Shown here one piece after another: positions 52,315 through 61,685 of a stretch of 64,000 nt of DNA. The notes below the pieces were generated by a model. The model was not told the DNA's origin, searched no databases, and was given only the letters and a program-made list of their open reading frames with translations. Source of the stretch: Faecalibacter bovis (lineage in GTDB: Bacteria > Bacteroidota > Bacteroidia > Flavobacteriales > Weeksellaceae). Location: assembly GCF_017948305.1 (NCBI RefSeq), contig NZ_CP072842.1, forward strand, positions 2,548,501 to 2,612,500, in the 5' to 3' direction. Position numbers and translations under genes: made by a program. Position 1 is the stretch's first letter. Each line of letters begins with the position of its first letter.

Positions 52315-53958
52315 TTAAGGTTTAGTTATAAAAATATCTTTCCATGATTTTAGGCTTTCAGCAAAACGCCATTTAAAATCGGGTAAATATCTTAATTCCT
52401 CCGGAAATTTAGATTCTGGATATGTTTTTCCGTTCGCTTTTACGCTACAAGCTATTGTTTCAAACTCTTTTCCAACAACATCAACCTCAATAATACCACA
52501 ATACGTTACATCGATTCCCATACGTTCTTTCAGTTTTGTTTTCTGATCTGTATCATCCATATAACTTAAAGCAACAGCATTTCCTACAACTCGCATAAAA
52601 TCAATTTCGTCGTTATAAAAATATACCGTCATATCTTTTCCTTTCACTTGGTTAAATTCGTTTTCTTTTAAAGAATCTACTTTTGAAATTGCAAATGCAT
52701 TCTCTAAAATATTAATAGAGTCGAATTTTTCTGTTTTAGGATTCAAATAACCTTTGATAAATTTACCAGATAACTGATTTTCACCAGAGAAAAATAAGGG
52801 ATCTTTATGAAATTCTAATTCACCAATAGTTCTTTTATAAACTAATGAATCAGTTTTACCATTAACATTCGATTTGTAAAAACGAGCATTGTGAAAAGCT
52901 CTTACAATTTCAGTTGAATCTTTATCATGACGACGAACAGCCATTAAAGTATCCGCATGAATATAAAGAGAATCTTCCTCAAAGCCTTTTACAAAATATG
53001 CATCTTTTGTGAAGTAAACTGAATCGATTCCTGAACGAAATGCTTCAGCAAATTCTCCTTTGATAAACATTTTTTGTTCCGGATCATCAAGCGTTACATT
53101 TCCAGTTGCTTTTCCGTAACCAGTTTTATCGTTCGCATAAATATCCTTTGCCTTTAAAGTTTTTCCTTGGTAATGAATTTCAGAATTATCTCTTAACCAA
53201 ACTTCACGCGTAATTTTATTAAAATCGCCATTATTCGTAATAACAAACTGAGTTGGATCTTTGCGTGAAGTAATTTTAGAATAATCTCTAAAAGTTGTTA
53301 AACCAGTTCTGTCATTCGTTGTCATTTTACGAGAATAGATTAAATAATCTTTCGACGTAATATAAACTTCCGAATTAAAAACAGCTCCGTTATCTTTTAC
53401 GTTATAAACGGCGTCTTTTCCTTCTACTATCGTACCATCTTTGTCAATCGTTTTATAATTTCCAGGAACAGTTACAGTTTCTGTCTTACGATTATAGAAG
53501 ATTTCGTTGGTATCAATATTATTTCCAGGACTACGAACGACTACATTTCCCAAAGCATGAGCAATTTCTGACGTACGATTATACTCCATGAAATCAGCAT
53601 CAACAGAAGATGTTGCATCACGAAATTGTACATTATCCCAAGCTTTTGCAATTGTAGTATTGGCGTCATATTCCATTTTTTTAGCTGTAATATTTTTATC
53701 CTTACTAACTAAACGAACATTTGACCATACAACAGCTTTATTTTTGTCGTGATAATACACTGCACTATCACAATAAAGCATATCTCCGTTATGCTCTAAT
53801 ACTACATTTCCATGTATTAATTGATTACCTTCATAATCTGTTGGATTACGTTCGGCAACATCAAAATTCTTAAGATTTAATCGAGGTTTTTGCGGTTGAA
53901 TCTGAGCAAAAGTCGAATAACAAAGAAGTAGTAATAAGAGCGAAAAACTATATTTCAT
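52315..53958 (-). CDS. OstA-like protein (LptA/LptD N-terminal-like, envelope)
   Basis: A 547-aa exported protein with signal peptide MKYSFSLLLLLLCYSTFAQ. Repeats typical of the OstA/LptA jelly-roll follow: YEGNQLIHGNVVLEHNGDML, MEYDANTTIAKAWDNVQF and similar strand pairs, in which short beta turns with GN or DN recur through most of the chain. The fold binds lipopolysaccharide in the periplasm; the large size and many repeats are usual for Bacteroidota OstA-like proteins. It lies 12 nt after fur. A role in LPS transport is inferred from fold only. Confidence 0.85.
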   Translation of the reverse strand: MKYSFSLLLLLLCYSTFAQIQPQKPRLNLKNFDVAERNPTDYEGNQLIHGNVVLEHNGDMLYCDSAVYYHDKNKAVVWSNVRLVSKDKNITAKKMEYDANTTIAKAWDNVQFRDATSSVDADFMEYNRTSEIAHALGNVVVRSPGNNIDTNEIFYNRKTETVTVPGNYKTIDKDGTIVEGKDAVYNVKDNGAVFNSEVYITSKDYLIYSRKMTTNDRTGLTTFRDYSKITSRKDPTQFVITNNGDFNKITREVWLRDNSEIHYQGKTLKAKDIYANDKTGYGKATGNVTLDDPEQKMFIKGEFAEAFRSGIDSVYFTKDAYFVKGFEEDSLYIHADTLMAVRRHDKDSTEIVRAFHNARFYKSNVNGKTDSLVYKRTIGELEFHKDPLFFSGENQLSGKFIKGYLNPKTEKFDSINILENAFAISKVDSLKENEFNQVKGKDMTVYFYNDEIDFMRVVGNAVALSYMDDTDQKTKLKERMGIDVTYCGIIEVDVVGKEFETIACSVKANGKTYPESKFPEELRYLPDFKWRFAESLKSWKDIFITKP

Positions 53959-53970
53959 TAATTGAAATTA

Positions 53971-54420
53971 TTATGATTTCTTTTTCCCGTAAAAGTATAA
54001 CGAGTGATTTTCGATTTCAATATCAAAAATTTCTTCAATCGTTTTTTTGATCGTTTGAATACGTGGATCGCAAAATTCTAAAACTTCTCCAGTATCCGTT
54101 AAAATAATGTGATCGTGATTCTTATCGAAATATGATTTCTCGTAATGAGCTTGTTGATCTCCAAATTGGTGTTTACGCACAAGTTTTGCATCCATTAATA
54201 ATTCGATCGTATTATATAGAGTTGCACGAGATACGCGGTATTTTTTATTTTTCATTTTGATGTACAACATATCAATATCAAAATGATCATCTGTAAAATA
54301 TATTTCTTCTAAAATAGCATAACGTTCTGGTGTTTTACGATGTCCATTATCTTCTAAGAACTTTGTAAAAACCTGTTTTACTGTTTCGTAGTTGCTTAAT
54401 TTTACTGATTCGTCTGTCAT
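53971..54420 (-). CDS. Fur family transcriptional regulator (few-cysteine form)
   Basis: A 149-aa Fur-family winged-helix repressor. [21 protein letters not shown] at about 27-47 and [18 protein letters not shown] (recognition helix, about 61-78) are typical, and the metal-site NHDHIIL is at about 101-107. It has only one cysteine (EFCDPRIQ), so the CxxC pairs that bind structural zinc in Fur and PerR are missing. The metal it senses cannot be assigned. It is the first gene of the fur - ostA-like - lipoprotein - aminotransferase operon. Confidence 0.88.
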   Translation of the reverse strand: MTDESVKLSNYETVKQVFTKFLEDNGHRKTPERYAILEEIYFTDDHFDIDMLYIKMKNKKYRVSRATLYNTIELLMDAKLVRKHQFGDQQAHYEKSYFDKNHDHIILTDTGEVLEFCDPRIQTIKKTIEEIFDIEIENHSLYFYGKKKS

Positions 54421-54522
54421 AAAATAAATTTGCTGTAAATATATGAATTAAAATTAATCTAGATAAGCGTTTCAACGTCCTTTTCTAAACGAATATTCAA
54501 TAATAATATAAGTTAAATCAAT

Positions 54523-54554
54523 AAAAAAAAGCGACAAAATTTTGTCGCTTTTTT
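54523..54554 (-). terminator. Terminator of the 161-aa lipoprotein gene
   Basis: An exact palindrome, GCGACAAAA (54531-54539) with TTTTGTCGC (54540-54548), flanked by eight A and six T. Confidence 0.8.
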
Positions 54555-54573
54555 CTTTATGTTTTATTGTTAA

Positions 54574-55059
54574 TTATCTTGTATATCTAACTAATAAATT
54601 TGTTGACCACGCTTCTCCATTCTCATGTAAAAATTGTAGCTGAATTTTATCATTACTAACTTTAGTAAATCTATAAATTACTTTATCGTTAGATGTATCA
54701 GGTTCTGGAGAATAATCAATATTAAATTCATAGATAGTTTCTGAAATTGTCGTTTCAGTTACTATTGTTGGTTGGTTTAATTCATTAATTCTTTGATTAA
54801 TATTATCATTATAATCTTTTTCTAGATGTGCTTCTGGAAATACTTCTAAAAAATTATTTGTTTTAAATTGTAACAAATGATGTTCACCAGCAATTATTCC
54901 TAAGATCCATTTCCCTTGAATCCATGCTGGTGGATTAAAGTGTGTTCTGTTATTTACTTCATCAATTTCCTCAGTATCATCATCGGTACAAGAAGAAAAA
55001 GATGTGATAGTTGCTACCATAGAAAATGCAAACGCAAATCTAAATAGTTGTTTTTTCAT
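54574..55059 (-). CDS. Lipoprotein of unknown function
   Basis: A 161-aa lipoprotein with lipobox FSSC and an acidic linker (TDDDTEEIDE). The mature part begins with PPAWIQGKWILG, a pattern seen in lipocalin-like or small beta-barrel lipoproteins, and continues with strands such as HHLLQFKTNNFLEVF and ETIYEFNIDY. A lipocalin-type ligand-binding barrel is possible but unproven. It is a single-gene leftward unit divergent from pcrA. Confidence 0.7.
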   Translation of the reverse strand: MKKQLFRFAFAFSMVATITSFSSCTDDDTEEIDEVNNRTHFNPPAWIQGKWILGIIAGEHHLLQFKTNNFLEVFPEAHLEKDYNDNINQRINELNQPTIVTETTISETIYEFNIDYSPEPDTSNDKVIYRFTKVSNDKIQLQFLHENGEAWSTNLLVRYTR

Positions 55060-55180
55060 TATGTATTATTGTGTTAATTGCTGCAAATATATTCTTTTAT
55101 TAAACATTTAAAAATAAATAGATCTGAAACTTTAGGAAATTTTAAACCTCAGCTCCTATGATAAAGTAATCAGAAAACTT

Positions 55181-55188
55181 TAAATTTG
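55181..55188 (+). promoter_or_regulatory. -7 element (TAAATTTG) of pcrA/uvrD
   Basis: An exact TAnnTTTG box followed by C, ending 6 nt before the ATG at 55195. The transcript would be leaderless or nearly so. No clear -33 element. Confidence 0.45.
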
Positions 55189-55194
55189 CCAACG

Positions 55195-57549
55195 ATGGAA
55201 AATTATTTAGACTTATTAAATGAGCCGCAAAGAAAAGCGGTGGAAGCAACAGAAGGTCCTGTAATGGTAATTGCAGGTGCTGGTTCTGGAAAAACGCGTG
55301 TACTTACGTACCGTATCGCGCATTTACTAAATAAAGGTGTAGATTCTTTCAACATCTTATCGCTAACTTTTACGAATAAGGCAGCGAAAGAAATGAAAGA
55401 ACGTATTGCAAATGTGGTTGGCCATTCAGAAGCAAAAAATTTATGGATGGGAACTTTTCACTCGGTATTTGCTCGTATGCTGCGCGTTGAAGCTCCACTT
55501 TTAGGTTATCCATCAGATTTTACAATCTATGATCAACAAGATGCAGTATCTGTAATGTCTAAAATTATTACTGAAATGAATTTAGACAAGGATATTTATA
55601 AACCTAAACAAGTTTTAGGGCGTATCTCTCAATATAAAAATAATTTAATCACAGTTCGTGCATACCATAATAATCAAGCTTTAATAGAAGCTGATGCTGA
55701 GGCAATGAAACCACGTATGGGTGATATATATCGCGCTTACGTCGATCGTTGTTTTAAGTCAGGCGCAATGGATTTTGATGATTTGTTATTAAGAACTAAC
55801 GAAATATTAACTCGTTTTCCTGAAGTTTTATCAAAATATCAAGAGCGTTTTAAATATATTATGGTAGATGAGTATCAGGATACCAATCATTCACAATATT
55901 TAATTGTAAAAGCTTTGGCTTCTCGTTATGAAAATATTTGTGTTGTTGGTGATGATGCGCAGTCTATTTATGCATTCCGTGGTGCTAATATTCGTAATAT
56001 TCTATCTTTCAAACAAGATTATCCAGACGCACAATTATATCCTTTAGAACAAAATTATCGTTCGTCACAAAATATTGTTCAAGCTGCTAACACGATTATT
56101 GCTCATAATCAAGATCAGTTAGAAAAAAATGTTTGGACATCAAACGAGGAAGGTGAAAAAATTGCTGTTTATCGTGCATTATCAGACGCTGATGAAGCTC
56201 GCTATATTGCTTCTCAGATTTGGGAAAGACAAATTAGTGACCATCTACAACCGAAAGATTTTGCAATTTTGTATCGTACCAATGCACAATCTCGTGCGTT
56301 AGAAGAAGCTTTGCGTAAGCGTGGTATCAAATACCGTGTTTTTGGTGGAACATCATTTTACCAACGTAAAGAAATTAAAGATATGGTTGGATATATGCGC
56401 TTGTTAATTAATCAAAATGATGAAGAAGCGTTATTACGTACCATTAATTATCCAGCAAGAGGAATTGGGCAAACAACAATTTCTAAATTATTAGTTGCTG
56501 CAGATCAGCATCAATCAACTTTATTTAATATTGTTGAAAATATTTCGATGTATGCGCCAACAATTGGTATAAATGCTGGAACTTCAAATAAATTGAATGA
56601 TTTTGCATTATTAATTAAACGTTTCCAAGTGATGCTTAAAACACATGATGTGTACGAAGTAACGATGGAAATGGCAAAAGCCACAGGTTTATTAAGAACT
56701 TTAAAAGAAGATTCTACACCGGAAGGAATTTCACGTTTAGAAAACGTACAAGAGTTATTAAACTCTATTCAAGGTTATGTTGACGAGCAAAAACAATTGG
56801 AAGATGGTGATGCTTCATTAAGTGGATTTTTAGAAAATATTGCATTAGCAACTGATGCTGATAATACGGATGAAGATGATAACCAAGTTAATTTAATGAC
56901 TGTTCACTTAGCTAAAGGTTTAGAATTCCCTGTAGTTTTCATCGCTGGATTAGAAGAAAATCTATTTCCATCTATGATGGCTGTTAATACAAGAGCTGAA
57001 TTAGAAGAAGAACGTCGATTATTTTATGTTGCTTTAACACGTGCAGAGAAAGTTGCTTATTTTACATATTCTGTTTCACGTTTTCGTTGGGGAAAAATTA
57101 TTGATTGCGAACCATCTCGTTTCTTAGAAGAAGTTGACTCCAATTATTTAGATTGGAAGAATTTACATATTCCAACCCAAAGAAATTCTAATAACAGTGG
57201 CCTTTCGGCAGATTTATTTGGAGATGATAATTATTCTGCTCCAGCTCGATATTCGTCAGAATCAAGAGAAAAATCAGCAGCTAGACAAAACCCTAATATC
57301 AGAAGAGCAACACCTACTCCACCAAAAGCTAATTTCAAACCAGTTGGAGAAACAAAATCAACTTCAGCAAACACAGCAAATCATTTGGGATTACAAATTG
57401 GTCAAGTTGTTTTACACGATCGTTTTGGACGTGGTGAGGTTAAAGATTTACAAGGTGATCCATCTGACATGAAAGCTATCATTCATTTTGATACAGCAGG
57501 AGAAAAAAAGCTACTTCTTAATTTCGCAAAACTTAAAATAATATCTTAA
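55195..57549 (+). CDS. pcrA: ATP-dependent DNA helicase PcrA/UvrD
   Basis: A 784-aa superfamily 1A helicase from the ATG at 55195; the in-frame TTG at 55186 lies in the -7 box. Walker A GAGSGKT is at 28-34, DEYQD near 225, VGDDAQSIYAFRGA (motif III) follows, and VNLMTVHLAKGLEFPVVFIAGLEE (motif V, split VNLMTVHLAKGLE) and YVALTRAEK (motif VI) close the core. The last 50 residues (GQVVLHDRFGRGEVKDL) are the Tudor-like domain that binds RNA polymerase. It unwinds DNA in nucleotide-excision and replication repair. Confidence 0.95.
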   Translation: MENYLDLLNEPQRKAVEATEGPVMVIAGAGSGKTRVLTYRIAHLLNKGVDSFNILSLTFTNKAAKEMKERIANVVGHSEAKNLWMGTFHSVFARMLRVEAPLLGYPSDFTIYDQQDAVSVMSKIITEMNLDKDIYKPKQVLGRISQYKNNLITVRAYHNNQALIEADAEAMKPRMGDIYRAYVDRCFKSGAMDFDDLLLRTNEILTRFPEVLSKYQERFKYIMVDEYQDTNHSQYLIVKALASRYENICVVGDDAQSIYAFRGANIRNILSFKQDYPDAQLYPLEQNYRSSQNIVQAANTIIAHNQDQLEKNVWTSNEEGEKIAVYRALSDADEARYIASQIWERQISDHLQPKDFAILYRTNAQSRALEEALRKRGIKYRVFGGTSFYQRKEIKDMVGYMRLLINQNDEEALLRTINYPARGIGQTTISKLLVAADQHQSTLFNIVENISMYAPTIGINAGTSNKLNDFALLIKRFQVMLKTHDVYEVTMEMAKATGLLRTLKEDSTPEGISRLENVQELLNSIQGYVDEQKQLEDGDASLSGFLENIALATDADNTDEDDNQVNLMTVHLAKGLEFPVVFIAGLEENLFPSMMAVNTRAELEEERRLFYVALTRAEKVAYFTYSVSRFRWGKIIDCEPSRFLEEVDSNYLDWKNLHIPTQRNSNNSGLSADLFGDDNYSAPARYSSESREKSAARQNPNIRRATPTPPKANFKPVGETKSTSANTANHLGLQIGQVVLHDRFGRGEVKDLQGDPSDMKAIIHFDTAGEKKLLLNFAKLKIIS

Positions 57550-57575
57550 TCAAATAAGAAAATTATATAATTATC

Positions 57576-57609
57576 AAAAAAGCATACAAAATTGTATGCT
57601 TTTTTTTAA
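57576..57609 (+). terminator. Terminator of pcrA/uvrD
   Basis: A 9-bp stem, AGCATACAA (57581-57589) with TTGTATGCT (57592-57600), flanked by A run and eight T. Confidence 0.8.
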
Positions 57610-57688
57610 TTTGTTAAAAATAGTTAAGAAACCATGTGAAATATTTGTAATTTTTTCTACAAATTAGCATCACAAATAAAACAAACAC

Positions 57689-59137
57689 ATGGACGCGATT
57701 ATTCAATCGATTAATAATTATGTTTGGTCTACCGCACTTATTTCATTATGTGGTATAACTGGCATTTACTTTTCTGTAAGGTTAGGATTCTTACAATTTA
57801 CTCACATCAAAGAAATGGTTCGCTTATTATTTAGTGGTAAAAAAACTGATAAAGGAATTACACCTTTTCAAGCTTTTTCATTAGCTATTTCAGGGCGAGT
57901 TGGAACTGGAAATATAATTGGTGTAGCAACAGCCATTGCAATGGGTGGTCCAGGTGCTATATTTTGGATGTGGTTTATTGCATTAATGGGTTCTGCATCA
58001 GCATTTGTTGAAGCAACTTTAGGACAAGTTTACAAACAAGAAATTGGTGGTGAATACCGTGGAGGTCCAGCTTATTATATCGAAAAAGGATTAGGAATTA
58101 AATGGTATGCGATTTTATTTGCAGTTGTAACCATTATTAGTACAGGATTCTTATTACCTGGTGTGCAAAGTAACAGTATCGCTTCGTCGATGAACAACGC
58201 TTTCCAAATCTCAACAACTTATGTTGGTGGAATTCCAATCAATTACATCGGATTAATAATAATTGCATTATTAGCGATAATCATTTTTGGAGGTGTTAAA
58301 CGTTTAGGTCAAGCTTCAGAATACATCGTACCATTCATGGCTGGTGCTTATATTTTAATGGCTTTAGTAATTATTGGGTTGAATATTTCTCAAATTCCTT
58401 CAGTTTTAAAATTAATTTTTGCTTCAGCATTCAATATGGAATCATTATATAGCGGTGTTTTCGGAATGGCCATTGCATGGGGAATTAAGCGTGGAATTTA
58501 CTCAAACGAAGCTGGTCAAGGTACTGCTCCACATGCGGCGGCGGCGGCAGAAGTATCTCATCCTGCACAACAAGGTTTAGTACAAGCTTTTTCTGTTTAT
58601 ATCGATACGTTATTTGTTTGTACAGCTACCGCTTTTATGATTTTATTTACAGGTCAGTATAATGTACAAAACGAAGCCGGTGAATTTATTGTACAAAATG
58701 TAGCAGGAAAAGATTACACAGGATTTACACAAGCTGCTGTTTCGCACCATTTCCCTTCAATTGGAAATGAATTTGTTGCATTTTCTTTATTCTTCTTCGC
58801 CTTTACTACAATTATGGCATATTACTATTATGCTGAAACTAATATCACTTATATTTTTAAAAATGGAAATACTAAAGTTGTTATTTGGATTTTACGCATT
58901 GTGTTCTTATTAGCTGTATATTATGGTACTGTAAAATCTGCAGAAACAGCTTGGGCTTTAGGTGATATCGGAGTTGGATTGATGGCTTGGGTTAATATTA
59001 TAGCTATTTTACTTTTAGGTGGAGTTGCCATTAAAGTATGGAATGACTATCGTACGAAAAAGAAACAAGGTATTTTAAACCCTACTTTTAATGCGAAAGA
59101 TGTAGGTATTAAAAATGCTGATTTTTGGAATAAATAA
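57689..59137 (+). CDS. Sodium:alanine symporter family protein (AGCS/AlsT)
   Basis: A 482-aa amino-acid:sodium symporter with about eleven membrane segments. Family motifs are GTGNIIGVATAIAMGGPGA at about 73-91 and NEAGQGTAPHAAAAAEVSHP at about 272-291. Alanine, serine or glycine are the known substrates of the family. The Ala run is encoded by four consecutive GCG codons (58535-58546), rare in this AT-rich sequence. A terminator follows at 59156. Confidence 0.9.
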   Translation: MDAIIQSINNYVWSTALISLCGITGIYFSVRLGFLQFTHIKEMVRLLFSGKKTDKGITPFQAFSLAISGRVGTGNIIGVATAIAMGGPGAIFWMWFIALMGSASAFVEATLGQVYKQEIGGEYRGGPAYYIEKGLGIKWYAILFAVVTIISTGFLLPGVQSNSIASSMNNAFQISTTYVGGIPINYIGLIIIALLAIIIFGGVKRLGQASEYIVPFMAGAYILMALVIIGLNISQIPSVLKLIFASAFNMESLYSGVFGMAIAWGIKRGIYSNEAGQGTAPHAAAAAEVSHPAQQGLVQAFSVYIDTLFVCTATAFMILFTGQYNVQNEAGEFIVQNVAGKDYTGFTQAAVSHHFPSIGNEFVAFSLFFFAFTTIMAYYYYAETNITYIFKNGNTKVVIWILRIVFLLAVYYGTVKSAETAWALGDIGVGLMAWVNIIAILLLGGVAIKVWNDYRTKKKQGILNPTFNAKDVGIKNADFWNK

Positions 59138-59155
59138 TTTTAAAAATATAACACT

Positions 59156-59192
59156 AAAAAAGGGATTTCAATAAAATTGAAATCCCTTTTTT
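59156..59192. terminator. Bidirectional terminator
   Basis: An 11-bp stem, AGGGATTTCAA (59161-59171) with TTGAAATCCCT (59177-59187), with A run on the left and T run on the right; serves alsT and the leftward coiled-coil gene. Confidence 0.83.
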
Positions 59193-59205
59193 AATTGAAA
59201 TCAAA

Positions 59206-60423
59206 TTACAAAAACTTGATATAATTTATTTTATTTACGCTATTTTCTAATTGATTAATCTTAATTGTATTTTCTAAAGATTGTAAATTCTCGTTGCTAA
59301 TTTTACTTAATTGATCAATTACATCTTGATGAATTTTATCTACCGACTTACTATCTTTCGCTTCGATTATATTATTCGATTTAGCCTCGTTTACAATTTT
59401 AGTTAAATTGGCTACATATGATTTATTAAATGAAATATAAAAATCATACGTACTTTTAAAACGATTCGCGTATTCTTCTAAATTTTCAAAATTATTATTA
59501 ATGGTAAAAACAGATGGTTCAGATTGTAATAGAATCTCAATGTTCTTATGCTTAGACGATAATTTTGTTAAATGTGCTAAAACAAAGTCAGAATTCATAT
59601 CCTCTAATAAGTAATTTAAATAGGCATCAATCGTCTCTGTTTTTTCGTTTCGAGGTCTTACATTTAAACCTAAATTTTCACGAATCACAACAACGTCTTT
59701 CACCATATCTTGCTGGATACTTTCTAAACCTTTTACGTAAGTTGTGTTATTTACGCTTAACTCTTGATTTTGAGCAGACATTTCGTTGAAATACTTTAAA
59801 TATTTACTGATGTCTTTTTCAAATTTCTGTATGTTAGCTAACTCACTTTCTTTCGCTGTCGCTTCATTTGTATACAAAATATTTAATACAGAATTTGTAA
59901 CCGTTGAAGCTTGAGAAGCTATCGGAACTAATTGAATTAAAGGACTTGTTGTAATCGCCTCAATTATCTTTGCAAACTTAGGCTGCTTCTTCTTATCTGT
60001 AAAATTAGATTTGTATGAACTTTCTATTTTATCTTTAAAAGAAAATCCAAGTGGATTATCTGTAATTCCACTCAAAGAATTAGTGTAATTCACATAAGTT
60101 GCTGTTTTAGAAACTGTTTTTAAAATCTGGATTTTATCATTCAAATGACGATAACTTTCAACACCATTTATGATATTGTTTTTTATCGTAGTCCACTTTG
60201 TACTATTATTGTAATTATTATTTTTTTGTAAAGAATTTAATAACTCCTCGTGTAATTTTATCGTATGTTGTAAAGATTCTTTATCATTTTTTAATTGATT
60301 AATTTCTAAACGATATTGATCCAATAATTTTGAAGTTTGATCTTCGGTTTGCAGAGTAATTTCTTCCTGTGCCAACGCAAAGTTTGCACATAAAAAACTT
60401 AACAATAAAAATCGATTTTTCAT
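59206..60423 (-). CDS. Secreted coiled-coil protein of unknown function
   Basis: A 405-aa exported protein from the ATG at 60423, with signal peptide MKNRFLLLSFLCANFALAQ. A longer frame to 60501 crosses the YceI terminator and the promoter, so it is rejected. Residues about 25-70 form a Leu/Gln/Lys coiled coil (LDQYRLEINQLKNDKESL), and most of the rest is helical and Asn/Lys/Ser-rich with no known domain. It is not a lipoprotein. It has the best-formed leftward promoter in the window. Confidence 0.7.
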   Translation of the reverse strand: MKNRFLLLSFLCANFALAQEEITLQTEDQTSKLLDQYRLEINQLKNDKESLQHTIKLHEELLNSLQKNNNYNNSTKWTTIKNNIINGVESYRHLNDKIQILKTVSKTATYVNYTNSLSGITDNPLGFSFKDKIESSYKSNFTDKKKQPKFAKIIEAITTSPLIQLVPIASQASTVTNSVLNILYTNEATAKESELANIQKFEKDISKYLKYFNEMSAQNQELSVNNTTYVKGLESIQQDMVKDVVVIRENLGLNVRPRNEKTETIDAYLNYLLEDMNSDFVLAHLTKLSSKHKNIEILLQSEPSVFTINNNFENLEEYANRFKSTYDFYISFNKSYVANLTKIVNEAKSNNIIEAKDSKSVDKIHQDVIDQLSKISNENLQSLENTIKINQLENSVNKINYIKFL

Positions 60424-60442
60424 ATTATAATAATAGTTTGAA

Positions 60443-60472
60443 CAAATATATTGAATATTCAATTTTGACCAA
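60443..60472 (-). promoter_or_regulatory. Promoter of the secreted coiled-coil gene
   Basis: On the minus strand a TTG (60470-60472) is followed after exactly 19 nt by TATATTTG (60443-60450), matching the Bacteroidota consensus. The ATG lies 19 nt downstream of the box. Confidence 0.65.
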
Positions 60473-60481
60473 GAAAAACTT

Positions 60482-60515
60482 AAAAAAGAGAGGTGTAACA
60501 AAAATGTTACACCTC
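60482..60515 (-). terminator. Terminator of the YceI operon
   Basis: An 11-bp stem, GAGGTGTAACA (60490-60500) with TGTTACACCTC (60505-60515), loop AAAA; the minus strand then has six T (after CTC). Confidence 0.82.
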
Positions 60516-60543
60516 ATATAGTTAATAAAGTGGATAAAATAAA

Positions 60544-61056
60544 TTATGCCTTTACAAATTCTAGATTAACGATTAATTTTACTTTATCAGAAACCACTAA
60601 ACCACCTGCTTCAGTAGTAGCAGTCCAAGATAAACCAAAATCTTTACGATTAATTTCACCTTCAAACTCAAAACCTACTCTTGTCATTCCCCATGGATCT
60701 ACAATTTCACCTCCAAAATCAGCAGATAAAACAATAGGTTGTTTAGTTCCCTTAATTTCAATCTCTCCTGCAATTTTTCCATCTACAATTCCTGACGTAG
60801 ATTCAAATTTAATTTGTGGATATTGATCTGCTGAAAAGAAATCTTCCGATTTTAAATGAGTATCACGATCAGCATTTTTTGTATTAATTGATGCAACATC
60901 TGCTGTAAATGCAAATTTTGCATCTGAAAAATCATTCGCTAATGATTCAGCATTCGCTGAAAATTGATCAAAACTACCTGTAACAGTAGAAATAACCATA
61001 TGTTTTACTTTAAATTGTACTTCTGAGTGAGAAGCATCTAAATTCCATTGTGTCAT
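60544..61056 (-). CDS. YceI family protein without signal peptide
   Basis: A 170-aa YceI-domain protein (lipocalin-like beta-barrel that binds isoprenoid chains). The family pattern is clear: WNLDASHSEVQFKVKHMVIS, DAKFAFTADVASINT, RDTHLKSEDFF and NRKDFGLSW. It starts directly with the domain and has no signal peptide, so it stays in the cytoplasm, unlike the upstream paralogue. It is the second gene of a two-gene operon, 23 nt after the exported copy. Confidence 0.87.
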   Translation of the reverse strand: MTQWNLDASHSEVQFKVKHMVISTVTGSFDQFSANAESLANDFSDAKFAFTADVASINTKNADRDTHLKSEDFFSADQYPQIKFESTSGIVDGKIAGEIEIKGTKQPIVLSADFGGEIVDPWGMTRVGFEFEGEINRKDFGLSWTATTEAGGLVVSDKVKLIVNLEFVKA

Positions 61057-61079
61057 GTTATGTCGTTTATGTTGATTAA

Positions 61080-61652
61080 TTATTTTGCTTTTGGTGTTGC
61101 AAATTCAAGGTTTGATGTTAAGGTAACAACATCACCAACTACTGCATCTGGAATTGAAGTTCCTACATTAAAATCACTTCTTTTGATTTTTCCTTTTACT
61201 GTGAAACCGTATGTTTTAACCCCTTGGTTATCTACACTTCCATTGTAAATTAAATTTAAAACAACTGGTTTAGTAACACCATTTAATGATAAATCTCCAG
61301 ATAATTTGTATTGATTTCCTTTAACTTTAGAAATAGATTTTGATGAAAACTCTAATTTACCGTTTTTAGCAACATTGAAGAAATCAGCTGACTTTAAGTG
61401 ATTATCACGTGCTTCAATTCCTGTATTAATCGATGCTACATCAGCAACAACATGGAATTTAGCATCTGATAAATCAGCTTTAGTAAAGTTTAAATGAACA
61501 TCAAAATTTTTAAATTCTCCACTAACGTCAGAGATTGTTAAGTGAGGAACTGAGAAATTTAATTGAGAGTGATATTTATCGTTTGTATAGTTTTGAGCAA
61601 AAGCTGTTGCAGACATAGCTACGAACATTGCAGATAATAATAATTTTTTCAT
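61080..61652 (-). CDS. YceI family protein with signal peptide
   Basis: A 190-aa exported YceI protein starting at the ATG at 61652; a longer frame to 61688 crosses the promoter. The signal peptide is MKKLLLSAMFVAMSATAFAQ. The domain shows KYHSQLNFSVPHLTIS, DVASINTGIEARDNHLKSADFF and IKRSDFNVGT, homologous to the next gene throughout. Exported YceI proteins bind polyprenyl or fatty-acid chains in the periplasm. It is the first gene of the operon. Confidence 0.88.
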   Translation of the reverse strand: MKKLLLSAMFVAMSATAFAQNYTNDKYHSQLNFSVPHLTISDVSGEFKNFDVHLNFTKADLSDAKFHVVADVASINTGIEARDNHLKSADFFNVAKNGKLEFSSKSISKVKGNQYKLSGDLSLNGVTKPVVLNLIYNGSVDNQGVKTYGFTVKGKIKRSDFNVGTSIPDAVVGDVVTLTSNLEFATPKAK

Positions 61653-61685
61653 TGTATTTTGTTTCACTTTAATAATTGAACAAGG

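Noticed and set aside
60424-60501. N-terminal extension of the secreted coiled-coil gene
   Set aside because: It crosses the YceI terminator and its own promoter, and it would bury the signal peptide.
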